From Candolleomyces eurysporus (lineage: Eukaryota > Basidiomycota > Agaricomycetes > Agaricales > Psathyrellaceae), in the NCBI GenBank assembly GCA_027579435.1, contig JANBPK010000049.1, positions 1-32,130 on the forward strand: a stretch of 32,130 nt of DNA. Direction: 5' to 3'. Both the position numbers and the translations under genes were made by a program. Position 1 is the first letter of the stretch. The number at the start of each line of letters is the position of its first letter. Positions 21,490 to 32,130 of this stretch are shown one piece after another. The notes beneath the pieces are model-generated. The model ran no database searches and was not told the DNA's origin. It worked only from the letters and a program-made list of their open reading frames with translations.

Positions 21490-21889
21490 GATCCGTTCGC
21501 TACTCCGTTTGATTTTGAGATTGCGTGACTTAATCATCTACAGATTTGCCCTTTCATGAGATTTGTCTCGGAGCCGACCATCTGCATCTCAGGATCTTGG
21601 TTCTCACCAGTTCTGTCTTTTAATCAGCCGTTCCTGGCACAACACCTTCGATTTTGGAAAGGATCTATATCCACGAACAAGCGGTGCGTCGACCTTTTAC
21701 GACACCCCTGGCGAGTTGACCAAATGACTTGAAGTCTCAGGCCGATGACATGAACCCTGGCCGCCATGGAACCAATGTACTGCCCAATCCTGTCGTATCC
21801 TCGTGGGCCAATTCTTGCTCGGACTTCAGGTGCCCGTCCGAGATGACATAAACATATTCATCTAGATTCTAGGTCACTACGACGAGGCA
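21490..21889. promoter_or_regulatory. Divergent intergenic region between secreted peptide and laccase
   Basis: About 400 bp between the two TATA elements, shared by both genes as upstream sequence. No confident copper- or carbon-response element could be assigned by reading, and there are no open frames of note. The arrangement would allow shared control, but nothing in the sequence proves it. Confidence 0.4.
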
Positions 21890-21896
21890 TATAAAA
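21890..21896 (+). promoter_or_regulatory. TATA box (TATAAAA) of the laccase gene
   Basis: A canonical TATAAAA ends 53 nt upstream of the laccase ATG at 21950 and is followed by a CT-rich stretch (CTCTTCTGCCTCTCCC), a typical basidiomycete core promoter layout. Confidence 0.65.
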
Positions 21897-21949
21897 TCTC
21901 TTCTGCCTCTCCCTGATTCCTCCAACGAACTTCTGCAATTCTGCCGCCC

Positions 21950-24225
21950 ATGACGCTCTTGCTCGCTTCTATCCTCACCCAGTTGGCGGTCATTGCGCTT
22001 GCCATTGGGCCCAACTCAGACCTCTACATCGCCAACCAGGCTATCTCCCCCGATGGCTTCAGTCGATCGTACGACTCCTCCCGACTCAATGGCATCCCGT
22101 TATTCATGTTTTGCTTGTAGAGCCGTTCTTGCTGGAGCCGACGCGAACTCGTTGACCTTCCCTGGTCCTGTTATCACAGCCCAGAAGGTCAGTCATATAT
22201 TCAGAAACATAGACATTAAGCCCTGAATCGATGCGACACTAGGATGACACGTTCAACATGAATGTCGTCGACGCGTTGACTGACACCACCATGCTGCGTA
22301 CTACGAGTATTGTTCGTCCGTTTCTGCCTCGCCTTTTGATGTACGCTCAACTTGTCGTTTAGCATTGGCATGGTTTCTTCATGGCTGGGACAGCATGGGC
22401 TGATGGTCCAGCTGGGGTTACCCAATGCCCGATTGCACCGGGAAACTCATTCGTGTACAGGTTCCAGGCTAAGAACCAAGCAGGCACATTCTGGTACCAC
22501 TCCCATCATCGTGAGTCGTAGAGCTGATAGTCCTGTCCTCACTCAAATGACCGTGGGCATAGTCTCCCAGTATTGCGATGGCCTTCGAGGAGCTATGGTT
22601 GTTTACGACCCTAATGATCCTCATCTTTCCCTGTACGTATCCACTGTCTTTTTTCACCTCTTGTATTTGACTTGCCTTGACTTATCCAGCTACGACGTTG
22701 ATAATGGTACTTTTCTCTCTTTTTCGACTCTTGAGGCTTTCTCTCACGCTGTGTGTAGAGGACACAGTTATAACGGTCGGGGACTGGTAGGTTTTTATCA
22801 TTCTCGTATCCACAGCGTCACCTACTGATTCTTGACTAGGTACCATGTACCAGCGCCTTCTGCTGGCCTTGTCCCCACACCTGATGCTACAGTCATCAAC
22901 GGCAAGGGTCGCTACGCTGGCGGACCGGCCGCTCCCCTTGCAGTTATCGCCGTGAACGAGAATCGACGCTACCGATTCCGACTGGTTGCTATTTCATGTG
23001 ACCCTAATTATGTCTTCTCGATCGATGGCCACACCATGGTAAACTCTAACCCTGTTTTACGATCTTATGTGCTGATCCAATTCTTTTCAGACCGTCATCG
23101 AAGTAGATGGTGTGAACGTCCAACCTTACACCGTCGATAATATCCAGATCTTCGCTGGTCAGCGTTATTCATTCGTCCTCAACACTAACCAACCCGTCGC
23201 CAACTACTGGATCCGCGCGAATCCTAACGTCGGCACCACCGGGTTCACTGGAGGTTTGAATTCCGCTATTTTGCGCTATGTAGGAGCACCCGACGAGGAC
23301 CCAGTGTCTTCTCAAACCCCATTCAGCAACCCTCTTGCGGAGACGGAGCTTCACCCTCTTAGCAGCTCCGGGGTTCCTGGTCTTCCTCAGCCTGGAGGTG
23401 CTGATGTTAACCTTAACCTCAACATTTTGTTCGACTTTGCTTCTCTCAAATTCAAGGTTAACGATGTAACCTTCCAAGAGCCTTCTGTTCCCGTCCTTCT
23501 CCAGATTTTGAGCGGTGCCCAAACTGCACAAGACCTCCTCCCTGAAGGCTCCGTCTACGTCCTCCCTCCCAACCAAGTCATCGAACTGTCAATGCCCGGA
23601 GGTTCCACCGGTAGCCCTGTAAGCCTCTTCCATTATATTTTGCTCTTAGCCAATTCTGATGTGGCTTTTTTTTTCGTCTCCTTTAGCATCCTATACACTT
23701 GCACGGTGTAAGCCTTCCCACATTATGATGGTACCGTCAATCTGACTAACTCTGATTTCATCAGCATACCTTCTACGTTGTCCGCAGCTCTGGAAGCACG
23801 ACTTACAACTATGTCGACCCTGTGGAGCGAGATGTTGTCAGCATTGGCCAGGCCAACGATAACGTTACCATTCGATTTGTCACTGACAATGCTGGGCCCT
23901 GGATTCTCCATTGGTTCGCTTGAACTTTCCTTGTTTGCAGAGCCATTTCATGCTAACCACTCCTATAGCCACATCGATTGGCATCTGGTCTTGTAAGTGC
24001 CGTGCCTCCACTTTTCACGCCGTCTCGCAGGTAGCTGACACCCGAGTTCTAGGGGTCTCTCCATTGTCTTTGCTGAAGACACCGCTACTATTGCGGCTGG
24101 CCCTCATCCTCCCGGTATGACCCTCTAACGAGTACCGTCATAACGATGAGCTGATCGCTTCTTTTCTAGCCGCCTGGGATGACCTATGCCCTGCTTACGA
24201 TGCCCTCCCTGCCGGTACCAGGTAA
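21950..24225 (+). CDS. Secreted laccase (multicopper oxidase, EC 1.10.3.2)
   Basis: Fourteen exons: 21950-22068, 22121-22187, 22243-22311, 22363-22510, 22563-22632, 22690-22706, 22759-22786, 22840-23038, 23091-23618, 23687-23707, 23765-23913, 23969-23992, 24053-24114 and 24170-24225. They give 518 residues, the usual laccase length, with every phase consistent. The signal peptide is [18 protein letters not shown] and the mature start [12 protein letters not shown] is typical. All four copper-binding motifs are present: HWHGFF, WYHSH, HPIHLHGH and HCHIDWHL. The residue ten after the type-1 copper cysteine is Leu, which in known laccases goes with medium redox potential. It oxidises phenols outside the cell using O2 and acts in lignin breakdown, pigment formation or detoxification. 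L2 reads HSHHLSQYCDG instead of the common HSHLSTQYCDG. Gene intact. Confidence 0.95.
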
Positions 24226-25205
24226 TTTATCTTCGTAAGGGTGTTGAGAACAGTTCGTCATATTGGTTGGATCTCTATTTATCTTACACCATATGACTTT
24301 CTTAAACGAACTCTCATTTTTATCTTACGCCGAGTGTCCTTGTCCGAAACGATCAATACATTTCCCATCATCGTGAAAAGATTGCTCTCTACGGCTACTG
24401 GTAAAGCTGATTAGGAGGGCCCCAACGTTCTAGATTTTCAGTGAAGACGGGCTCAAACTCCGTTTCCTTCCCTTTCCACTGAATCCTTCTGCTTTCGTGT
24501 AAGCGATTGGCAGATCCGGTGACCACCCAACGTCACGGTGCACGCCAATGTCAGAATCAGGATTTAGTGAATTGATCTGAGCTCATACAAACCTTGAGAG
24601 CTTTCCATCTGGTTCGCTTCAGTCTGAACCGTACGGTACCTTCTGCGATTCTGCAATCTCCCCAAGGCTCTCGGAGGATCTTTCGGGGTCTTGAACTTGA
24701 CCGGCACAGCGACGTGATACAATGGGGTTAATCGTAACGCGTAACGAGTGCGATGATCGTCGGTGTCATTGACGTACTTATCAGGAAACGGAGTTCTGAA
24801 ATTTGATTCCGTGATTCAGCTCTCCAATGACCCACCCCTGCCGTTGATCATGACACATAGCCTATTACTATTAGTCTCTCAAGCTGGCATGACCTTTGAC
24901 AGTGCCAACAATCGACAAATTCACACCCTGTTTCGGGGATACGGACGGCCTCAGTGTCTTTCATCAAATGAGATCTGTCGCGCCGGCTAGCTGCTCGCGT
25001 AGAGTGAGACATAAAAGTACATTTTGGTTCTTTAGCTTCTTCCTACATAGTCTAATGATGTATAACTTATCCGTTCTCCGACCTCCCTTCCTGGTCCCAA
25101 ACAAGAAAAGAAAACGGAGATAGAAACCCGCAACTGAGAAAACGAAAAGTCAAACCTTGAACACCCCCCATGACAAAGGAGCATCCGATATGATTGAATA
25201 ATTGA
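24226..25205. other. Intergenic between convergent laccase and Ade6 genes
   Basis: About 980 bp holding the two 3' ends. Open frames are under 80 codons and show no motif. No repeats, tRNA or element ends were seen. It is longer than the other spacers in this arm, without a visible reason. Confidence 0.5.
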
Positions 25206-28200
25206 TTAAGCATCCCCCTCACGATCCACCGCCCCACTCGCCGGAAGGACCTTTTCGCACCACCTTCTCGCATTCTGGAAAAGCCTAAACCAAGGCCCAA
25301 TCCCACCCCACTCATCCTGAACCTTCTTGGGATACCAACTATTCGCCTCGAGCATCACCACCCGCTCCGGATGCGGCATCAAAGCCAATACTCTCCCGTC
25401 GGGCGTCTGCACTCCCGTAATGCCTCCTGGACTCCCATTCGGGTTGAGAGGGTACACTTCCGTGGGCTTGCCTTGCGAGTCGACGTATCGAAGGGCAACG
25501 AGACTTTGCTCGAGGAGCGTTTCGTGGTTCGATTGAGAGGAGGATGAGAAGGATACACGACCTTCACCATGCGCGACGGCGACAGGGAGTTTGCTACCCT
25601 CCATACCCTCAAAGAAGACCGAGTTCTTGGTGATAGAATTATCGACAATCTCGACCATCGCCACGCGCCCTTCAAACCTCTCACTCTTGTTCCATTTGAA
25701 CTCTGGCCACTCCACCCCTCCTTTTCCTTCTCCCTGACCGCCATGCACTCCCGGTATAATCTCCTTCAGATGGCTCAAGAACTGGCACCCATTGCACACC
25801 CCGAGGACAAACGTATCCTTCCTCTCGAAGAACTTCTCAAACTCCCTCCTCGCTCCTTCATGCAACAGCACACTATTCGCCCACCCTTTCCCAGCACCCA
25901 ATACATCTCCGTACGAAAACCCTCCACACGCAACAAAGCCTCTGAACGCACCGAGTGTCACCTCGCCAGAGAGGATATCGGACATGTGCACGTCGTACGC
26001 ATCGAACCCAGCAGCACTAAACGCCCACCCCATCTCCACCTGCCCATTCACGCCCTGTTCGCGCAGAATCGCAACTTTGGGTCGGGGAGTGGGATTCTTG
26101 ATACCCGCTAACGGACTTGTCGGTTTGAACTTGAGGTCGAAGAACAGTCCGGTATGAATTTGGTCTTGGATGAGGCCGTACTCTTCTTTCGCGGTGACAG
26201 GGTTATCACGAAGGACTTGCATCCTATACGACGTCTCGCCCCACTTGGCTTGCAAGTCCCTAACCTTCTCCTCAAAGATAACTTCGCCTGAGTGAATGAC
26301 GGAGAGGGTGTTGTAATTGTTCGGATCCCTCGAGGGCGTTTTGACGCGCCCGATAACGTGGATCGAAGTACTCGGGAAACCAGCGTTGACGAACACCTTG
26401 GTCACGAGCCCGACTTTGTCGTCCCGGACTTGCAGCACCGCTCCGAGCTCCTCGTTGAACAGCCCTTTCACCGCTTCGCCGACGTCTCCTCGATAAGCCG
26501 GTACCGCGTCCAAAGACAGTTCGACTCCCGCATCAGGCCCACCAGCGAAAGACATCTCGGCGATGGTAGTGAACAAACCACCGTCGGACCTATCGTGGTA
26601 CGCGAGGATGATGGGCTTCTGGTCGTGTTCGTGCAAGTCAATTTGCTTGAGAGTCTGACAAGCGTTCAAGAACGATTTCAGAGTATGCGCGTTATCGACG
26701 TCCGGAACCTCCACTCCAATCTCTTTGTATACTTGCGCGAGCGCCGACCCTCCAAGCCGTTTCTTCCCTTCCGCGATATCGAGGAACACCAGATGGGTAT
26801 CCGCCACCTCCCCTACGTCGTTGGCCTTCGAACCCACAGCATCAAGCGTCGTCTGAAGTTGAGGCGTCCATGTCGTCCTAACATTCTCAACAGGCGAGAA
26901 CGCAGTAACGATCAACGAAAGCGGGGCCGTCACGTCCTTCTTCTCCTCCCTATCCACCCACTTCATGCTCATGCTCATACTATCCTTCCCCACCGGCACT
27001 CCCACCCCGAGCGCGGGACACAACTCCTCCCCGATCGCCTTGACAGCTTCGTAAAGCTTCTGCCCTTCACCCTCTTTACTCGCCGCACACATCCAGTTCG
27101 CACTCAACTTCACCCTCCCCAAATCGCCTCCAATCGTCGCAGCCACCAAGTTCGTGAGGGACTCGCCTACAGCCATACGTGCGCTCGCGCCGGCGTTGAG
27201 GAGAGCGAGGGGTGTACGTTCGCCGATGGAGATGGCTTCGCCGTAGACGACGTCGAATCCGTATGTCGATTTGGTGACAGCTACGTCTGAGACGGGGATC
27301 TGGTACGGACCGACCATCTGGTCTCGCGTTACGAGTCCTGTGATCGTCCGGTCTCCGATGGTGATGAGGAAGTTCTTCGAGCCTACCGAAGGGAGGTGGA
27401 GGACCCTGTCCACCGCGTTCGCCAAGCGGTCTTTGAACGACGACGACGAGGAGGAGGGCGCAGAGTAGAACCGCGCGAGGGTAGGATCGAATTCGGGCTG
27501 GCCTTGGACAAGCAGCGTACGATCTTCGCGAGACATTTTGGGTGGTTTACCGAACAAGGTGCTCATCTCGAGTCGGACGACGTCTTCCTTGAACAACGAG
27601 TCTTTGACGATAAGCCAGTTCTCGTCTTCCTCCGCCTCCCCTCCCTTCTTCTCCTCGCCCTTCGCGCTACGAACATCAACAGCCTCCCCGACAACGCAAA
27701 ACGGCGCCCTCTCCCTCCTGCATATCCCCTCAAACACGCTCAACCTCTCCTTAGCCACCGCCAACACGTACCGCTCCTGGCTCTCATTACACCAAACCTC
27801 CATCGGACTCATGCTCTTATCGCCCACGATAACGTCCCTCACATCAAACACCGCCCCGAGCCCGCTATCATGCACCAACTCGGGAAGCGCGTTCGACAGC
27901 CCGCCCGCTCCGACATCGTGTATACTCTCGATCGGGTTCTCGTTGGGGTTCTCCAAGCCAAGGGACGTGCAGGCGTCGATCACCTGCTGACACCGCCTCT
28001 GCATCTCCGCGTTATCTCTTTGCACAGAAGCAAAGTCCAAGTCGGCCGAAGATGCGCCGGAGACGAGCGAAGAAGCTGCTCCGCCGCCTAGACCGATGAG
28101 GAGGGAAGGTCCTCCGAGGACGATAAGTTTGGAACCCGGTTGGATGGGTTGTTTTTTGGAAAAGTGGGGGATGACGGTGCCATACCCGCCTGCGATCATG

Positions 28201-29792
28201 ATGGGTTTATGGTAGCCTCTGACTTCCGTTGGAGCCTTGGCGAGGTCCGTGGTCGAAGAGGCGGGAGTAGGAGCAGGCACGCGCTGCTCAAACGTCCTCC
28301 AATACCCCACAACACCCGGCCTCCCAAACTCGTTATTGAACGCACTCGCGCCCAACGGAGCTTCGAGCATGATGTCCAAGGCGCTCGCGATATGTCCCGG
28401 TTTGCCGTACCCTTCTTGTTCTCCTTCAGAGGTCTCCCAGTCCTGGACGAGCCCAGGAATCCGGAGGTTCGACACCGTGTACCCGGCCATACCTGCCTTG
28501 GGCTTCGACCCCCTCCCAACGGCACCTTCGTCCCTAATCTCGCCTCCAGACCCGGTCGCTGCACCGGGGTAGGGCGATACAGCCGTCGGGTGGTTGTGGG
28601 TTTCGACTTTGATGAGGATGGGGTGGGGGATAGGTGCGCTCNGGGGAGGTGTAGATGTGGTGGTACTGTGACGACGACGTGCTGTTCCGCGTTCTGACCC
28701 TCCCAACCCCAAACCGCACCCCCTCATGCCCTTCCAGAACCGCCGCGTTATCGCTGTACGCGCTAATCGTCCCTTGACCCCCACATTTCTCTTCGGTATT
28801 GCGGATCATAGAAAAGAGGCTTTTGGGTTGCTTGATGCCATCCAACGTCCAAGATGCGTTGAAGATTTTGTGGCGGCAGTGCTCCGAGTTGACTTGGGCG
28901 AACATGAAGAGTTCGGCGTCGGTCGGGTTACGGTATGGGTGGGCGTGTTTCTTGTGTTGTCCTGTAGGTCGTTTATCTGTCAATTAGCGAGCAAGGAGCG
29001 AGGAGAAGATAGATACACACCGAACGATTTTGCAGGATTCCCTACATACGCATCTACCAAATACCCCACCTCATCACTCGCCAACGCCAGTCCCAATTCC
29101 CTGTTCGCCTCTACCAACTTTGCTTTCGCGCTCTCCTTCAATTTCTCCACCTCCTCCTCGGTAAACTCCCTCTCTCCAAACTGCGACAGAATAGAAGGCG
29201 GAACCAACTCGATAATACGTAGGGGGCGCGGAGCCTCGGACGCAAAGACCGTTTGCGAAGGGGGTAACGAGGAGGGGAAGAGGGACTGCGTCATCCGGTC
29301 ATGGATGAGGTGCCCAAACGACGCGAAATCCGAGTCCGTCAGACTCCCAGCAGGCGAAAGCTTGATAACCCACGCATTCCCCCCTCTCCAACCTCTCAAC
29401 GTGGTCCTCCAAGTCGCACAAGCGGGCTATATCGGTCGCCTTGGACGACCAGGGGGATANCGGAGCCCGGGCGGGGGAGGACNGTACACCACGACCACAT
29501 CGTCGTTGTCGTTCTGAGCTGCCTTCTTTTTTCCGGTGAGGGACGCTTCCAAGACTTCCCGGGTCCCTTCGAGAGCGATATCGTCTCCGTAGTTCAACAA
29601 CCGCTCTAGGATCTTTCTCTTTGGGCCTCCGAGTTCTTCCAGTTCCTCCTGTTTGGCTTCATCGGCGGCGTGGACGAGGTGAATGTGGATAGAGTCGATG
29701 GAGGCGACTTTGGGGCATAATGATTGGATGGATTGGAGGAGTGCGCGACGCCGGGGGTCCGAGATGGACGATGTGCCTGGGAGCACGAGCAT
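25206..29792 (-). CDS. ADE6: Phosphoribosylformylglycinamidine synthase (FGAM synthase, EC 6.3.5.3)
   Basis: Two exons, 29792-29021 and 28961-25206, give 1507 residues once four surplus bases are ignored ('n' at 28642, 29460 and 29483, and one C in the run 29379-29384). With them removed the text reads [33 protein letters not shown] and [21 protein letters not shown]. Both exon lengths then fit the phase-1 intron. N-terminal PurS-like part: [12 protein letters not shown]. Linker and catalytic halves: [37 protein letters not shown]-like [38 protein letters not shown] and [13 protein letters not shown]-terminal glutamine amidotransferase: [15 protein letters not shown], catalytic Cys in LGVCNGCQ, and His/Glu in MPHPERV. 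It makes FGAM from FGAR, ATP and glutamine in cytosolic purine synthesis. It is longer than yeast Ade6 (about 1,360 residues), from low-complexity insertions. Confidence 0.95.
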
Positions 29793-30165
29793 CTTTGAGC
29801 TTATGCTTTGGTTAGGCCTACGAATATCGTCAAGAAGAGGATTCTTACCTTGGAACCCTACGAACTGCTAGTTGCTCGTGGTATAGGTCCAAGGATGAAC
29901 ACAAATTTTCGATATCTAATCTCGGACGTCATCGTCATCAATATCTTATCGGAGCGGATCCAGAATGCTGATCGGCCGAAGTGGCGTGAGTTCGAACCTG
30001 CACGAGCGCATTTGTGGGCTTGACTGTTGTCATAAGTGGGTATCTGTATCGAATACAGTAGCAAAGAGCGGTACTTGGTACAGTGTCGATAATCGAAATA
30101 GTCTCTGCTGTCCGAGTCCTCCAAAGCTCGCTGTCCGTCACCCAGCTCCCTACTCCCCGCCTCCC
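29793..30165. other. Short intergenic region upstream of Ade6
   Basis: About 370 bp between the Use1 stop and the Ade6 start, both genes on the minus strand. It should hold the Ade6 promoter. No TATA box is evident. A tRNA-like B-box word (GAGTTCGAACCT, 29988-29999) is present but does not sit in a tRNA fold. Confidence 0.45.
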
Positions 30166-31352
30166 TCAAATCCGCAAAACCCTGATAACCCCCACCATAA
30201 CCATAAACAGCAGCACCGTAGCCAGCACAATACCCAGCGTCAGCCACGTCGTCCCGCCTGTCTTCCCACTCAACGTCTTCAGTCTCCCCCTCTGCGTCTC
30301 CATAAAGCTCATATTCCCTTCAATCTTACTCTGCGCCGCCTCAACGACAGCTTTATCCGCTTCCAACGAACTCGCAAAGTGCAAGGCGTTCCGTTTGAGC
30401 TGAACGGCCATCTGAGCCAGCTGGTCCGAGAGCTGCGTCTGGAGGTGCGTGTGGGCTTCCGTTCCCTTTGCCTTGCCCTTCTCCGGGGCCGGTTTGCGGT
30501 GCGATAGAGAGCCGAATGCGGATGTGTTTTCCAGAGCGGTCGTAGCCCCCGCCCGAGGAGGTGCGTCCAACGGCATAGGTACCGGCACGGCTGACATGAG
30601 CCCTGGGATTGCTGAGACGAGCCCGCTTGAGGGGAGACCCAGCCCTTGAGGGTCGGGTGGGGAGAGGANGGAAGTTGTCGTCTGCTGAGAGGGGGAGCNG
30701 GGANGGGGTGCTGGCTTTTGTCTCGGCGTTGTCACTCCGAGTGCCTCGAGCTCGTCGCGTTCCTCGTCACCCTGCTCTGCAGCATCGTCGTTCTCGGAGG
30801 GCTCTGGAGGTGCAGGTAGCTGGTCCAGAACAGACTTTGGACGAGGAGGCTCGGGTCGCTCGATTGACTTGAGCGTGGTCTCGATGGTGTCGAGTGTCAT
30901 TTTGAGGACATGCAGGCGGCGTTGGCGTTCGCTGTTCAATTAGTAAATGACAGTAAGCTGCTGTTCTTGCTTTCATAAAGAGTAAAACGTACCTCGAATG
31001 CAAATTCCCTTCATAGCCCTCAACATTCTTCAAAAGCTTCCTCGCATACTTGACTTTCTACAAATCAACCCTTTCATCAGCTTTGCCCTCTCGCCATACT
31101 GTATCGCGCAGTGATGCTTACCTGCAACTCCTTCTGCGCCTTACCCCACACGGTAGTATCCTTCACCTCGCTCTCACCTACATCCAAGTCCTTTAGCGAG
31201 CCCAAGTAAGGAGAATTGGAATAGGAGGATGAAGGAGAGTAAGAGTAAGTGGAGGAGGAAGAGGAACGAGGCAGCTCGACGCCCTTCTCCAGTCTTCTAA
31301 CGAGCCTGAAGAGATTGACCTCGTCGTGCGTTTGCTCAGTCGTTAGCTGCAT
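30166..31352 (-). CDS. USE1: Use1-type ER SNARE (vesicle transport protein)
   Basis: Three exons, 31352-31122, 31057-30993 and 30931-30166, give about 352 residues. The N-terminal half holds the Use1-like helical region (NLFRLVRRLEKGVELP, VWGKAQKELQKVKYARKLLK, YEGNLHSSERQRRLHVL) with a Ser/Tyr-rich insertion. A long Pro/Ser-rich linker follows. The C-terminal SNARE helix reads LQTQLSDQLAQMAVQLKRNA, then FASSLEADKAVVEAAQSKIE. A single C-terminal membrane anchor (WLTLGIVLATVLLFMVMVGV) ends IRVLRI. Family knowledge: Use1/Slt1 works with Sec20, Ufe1 and the Dsl1 complex in Golgi-to-ER retrograde fusion. Three 'n' (30669, 30699, 30704) lie in the linker. Their total of three leaves the downstream frame unchanged whether or not they are real, but the linker residues between them are uncertain. 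Confidence 0.85.
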
Positions 31353-31919
31353 GTCGTTTGGTATGAAAGACCAATCGTTCCGAGCCTAAATGTGAAAGAA
31401 GATGATAGATAACGAGCAGCCGGTGCTCAAGATAGTGGACGAAGTGGAGGTACCCGCTTGAGGGATGGTGACGACACACTGCCAAGCTCGGACACGTTGA
31501 CGGCTGTTCCGCGTGTTTGGCACGATGCTCCAAAGGACACACCGGAGTATGTACGGAGCGTGGACGGAGCCGGCGTTGGATTCGGTCTGACTCCAGGGAG
31601 ACCAGACCGGGTCCAATCAAATTGCTCATCCGATTGGCTTGACTCTCAACTTCACCTTTCGTTCACGAATCACTCTTCCGCGCACCTTGGACTGAAGAAA
31701 AAAAAAGAGTCGATTCAGGCGAAGAGGAGAGCTGGTCACTCGGGCACCCATCCGGCAGAATCGAAAGCGGGTTTGAACCGTACATATCGTATCGTATCCA
31801 GATTCAACATCCACCACAACGTCTATCCGTCCATTCGTTCGCTCGCTATCATACCACCCTACCACACCACAACAACTACTACCATCTTCACTACAAAGAA
31901 TTCCTGAAATCAGAGTACT
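31353..31919. promoter_or_regulatory. Divergent promoter region, Use1 and RGG-protein genes
   Basis: 567 bp between two divergent start codons. The part next to the plus-strand gene is CT/AC-rich (31845-31890), as in fungal core promoters. No TATA box was identified on either side. Open frames across it have no recognisable content. Confidence 0.5.
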
Positions 31920-32130
31920 ATGGCAAAAGGCAACCGCGGTCATCCCTCCACACCCCGCGGCGGCAGCGATCGAGGCCGAGGTCGAGGTGGACGAGGCTTT
32001 CGAGGCGGTAGAGGCAGAGGAGGCAGGGGCGGTCGAGGAGGCGCACCAATCTTCCTAGAAAGCACCGCCTACATCGAGGAGCTCGATTTCTCCGTTGTCG
32101 ACGTCGAGGCTCCTGGCCCATCCGGAAGGG
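31920..32130 (+). CDS. RGG-rich protein, N-terminal part only (runs off the window)
   Basis: It starts MAKGNRGHPSTPRGG and continues with an RG/RGG/RGF-rich stretch (residues about 18-43). Then comes a conserved-looking segment PIFLESTAYIEELDFSVVD, with no stop before the window end (70 codons seen). RGG boxes bind RNA and are methylated by arginine methyltransferases, so an RNA-related nuclear or nucleolar role is likely. The layout of an RGG start followed by an acidic segment is reminiscent of fungal G-patch/R3H proteins of the Sqs1 type, but the diagnostic domains would lie outside the window, so no symbol is given. Confidence 0.65.
   Translation, partial: MAKGNRGHPSTPRGGSDRGRGRGGRGFRGGRGRGGRGGRGGAPIFLESTAYIEELDFSVVDVEAPGPSGR

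Noticed and set aside
26292..27290. 332-codon plus-strand frame, and others across 25.3-29.5 kb
   Set aside because: Antisense to Ade6, whose conserved motifs are on the minus strand; codon-bias mirror.
28534..29399. Ade6 as a pseudogene or as three separate genes
   Set aside because: All breaks are at 'n' characters or one homopolymer; removing one base at each gives a continuous, family-typical protein with matching intron phase.
29988..29999. tRNA gene, from the B-box-like word GAGTTCGAACCT
   Set aside because: The T-arm and acceptor stem do not pair on either strand and no A-box lies at the right distance.
1..32130. CRISPR arrays, bacterial operons or ribosome binding sites
   Set aside because: The window is eukaryotic (spliced genes throughout); no regularly spaced short repeats were seen.

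Overview
This is a nuclear contig fragment from a filamentous basidiomycete, most likely an Agaricomycete. The signs are genes split by many 50-80 nt GT-AG introns with very short exons, a multicopper laccase, short secreted proteins, an F-box gene family in local duplication, and ordinary fungal housekeeping genes (Hsp110, Ade6, Use1). The species cannot be named from the sequence. Eleven isolated 'n' characters are scattered through the window. Four of the seven that lie in genes add a surplus base to an otherwise clean reading frame, and two six-base homopolymers do the same. Those frame breaks are therefore better read as assembly artefacts than as mutations.

Left arm (1-3920): a small secreted proline/histidine-rich protein and the Hsp110/Sse1 chaperone, both on the minus strand. 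From 3921 to 7124 there is no convincing gene, but a segment at 5541-5975 recurs, diverged, at 10138-10530.

Middle (7125-13581): two plus-strand genes. The first is a 13-exon DUF2235 alpha/beta-hydrolase with a helical C-terminal extension. The second is an unrecognised, mostly helical 371-residue protein whose start codon appears to be split by an intron.

Accessory core (13580-19711): a tandem array on the minus strand. Two near-identical intact genes encode F-box proteins with a WD-like propeller region. They alternate with a truncated fragment and a heavily decayed relative. The array reads best as a direct duplication of one unit (13580-15850 and 15851-18610). The second unit also carries a non-autonomous DNA element with 11-bp inverted ends (17709-18171). 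The region 19712-21097 is unassigned.

Right arm (21098-32130): a 74-residue secreted threonine-rich peptide is divergent from a 14-exon laccase, and each has its own TATA element. After about 1 kb with no gene come Ade6 (FGAM synthase, purine synthesis) and the ER SNARE Use1 on the minus strand. An RGG-rich protein starts divergently from Use1 and runs off the window. The housekeeping arms look GC-rich and compact; the middle is visibly lower in GC, with long empty stretches, relics and duplications. Exon structures below were worked out by hand from splice consensus, frame continuity and family similarity. Identities were judged by eye, with no database search.
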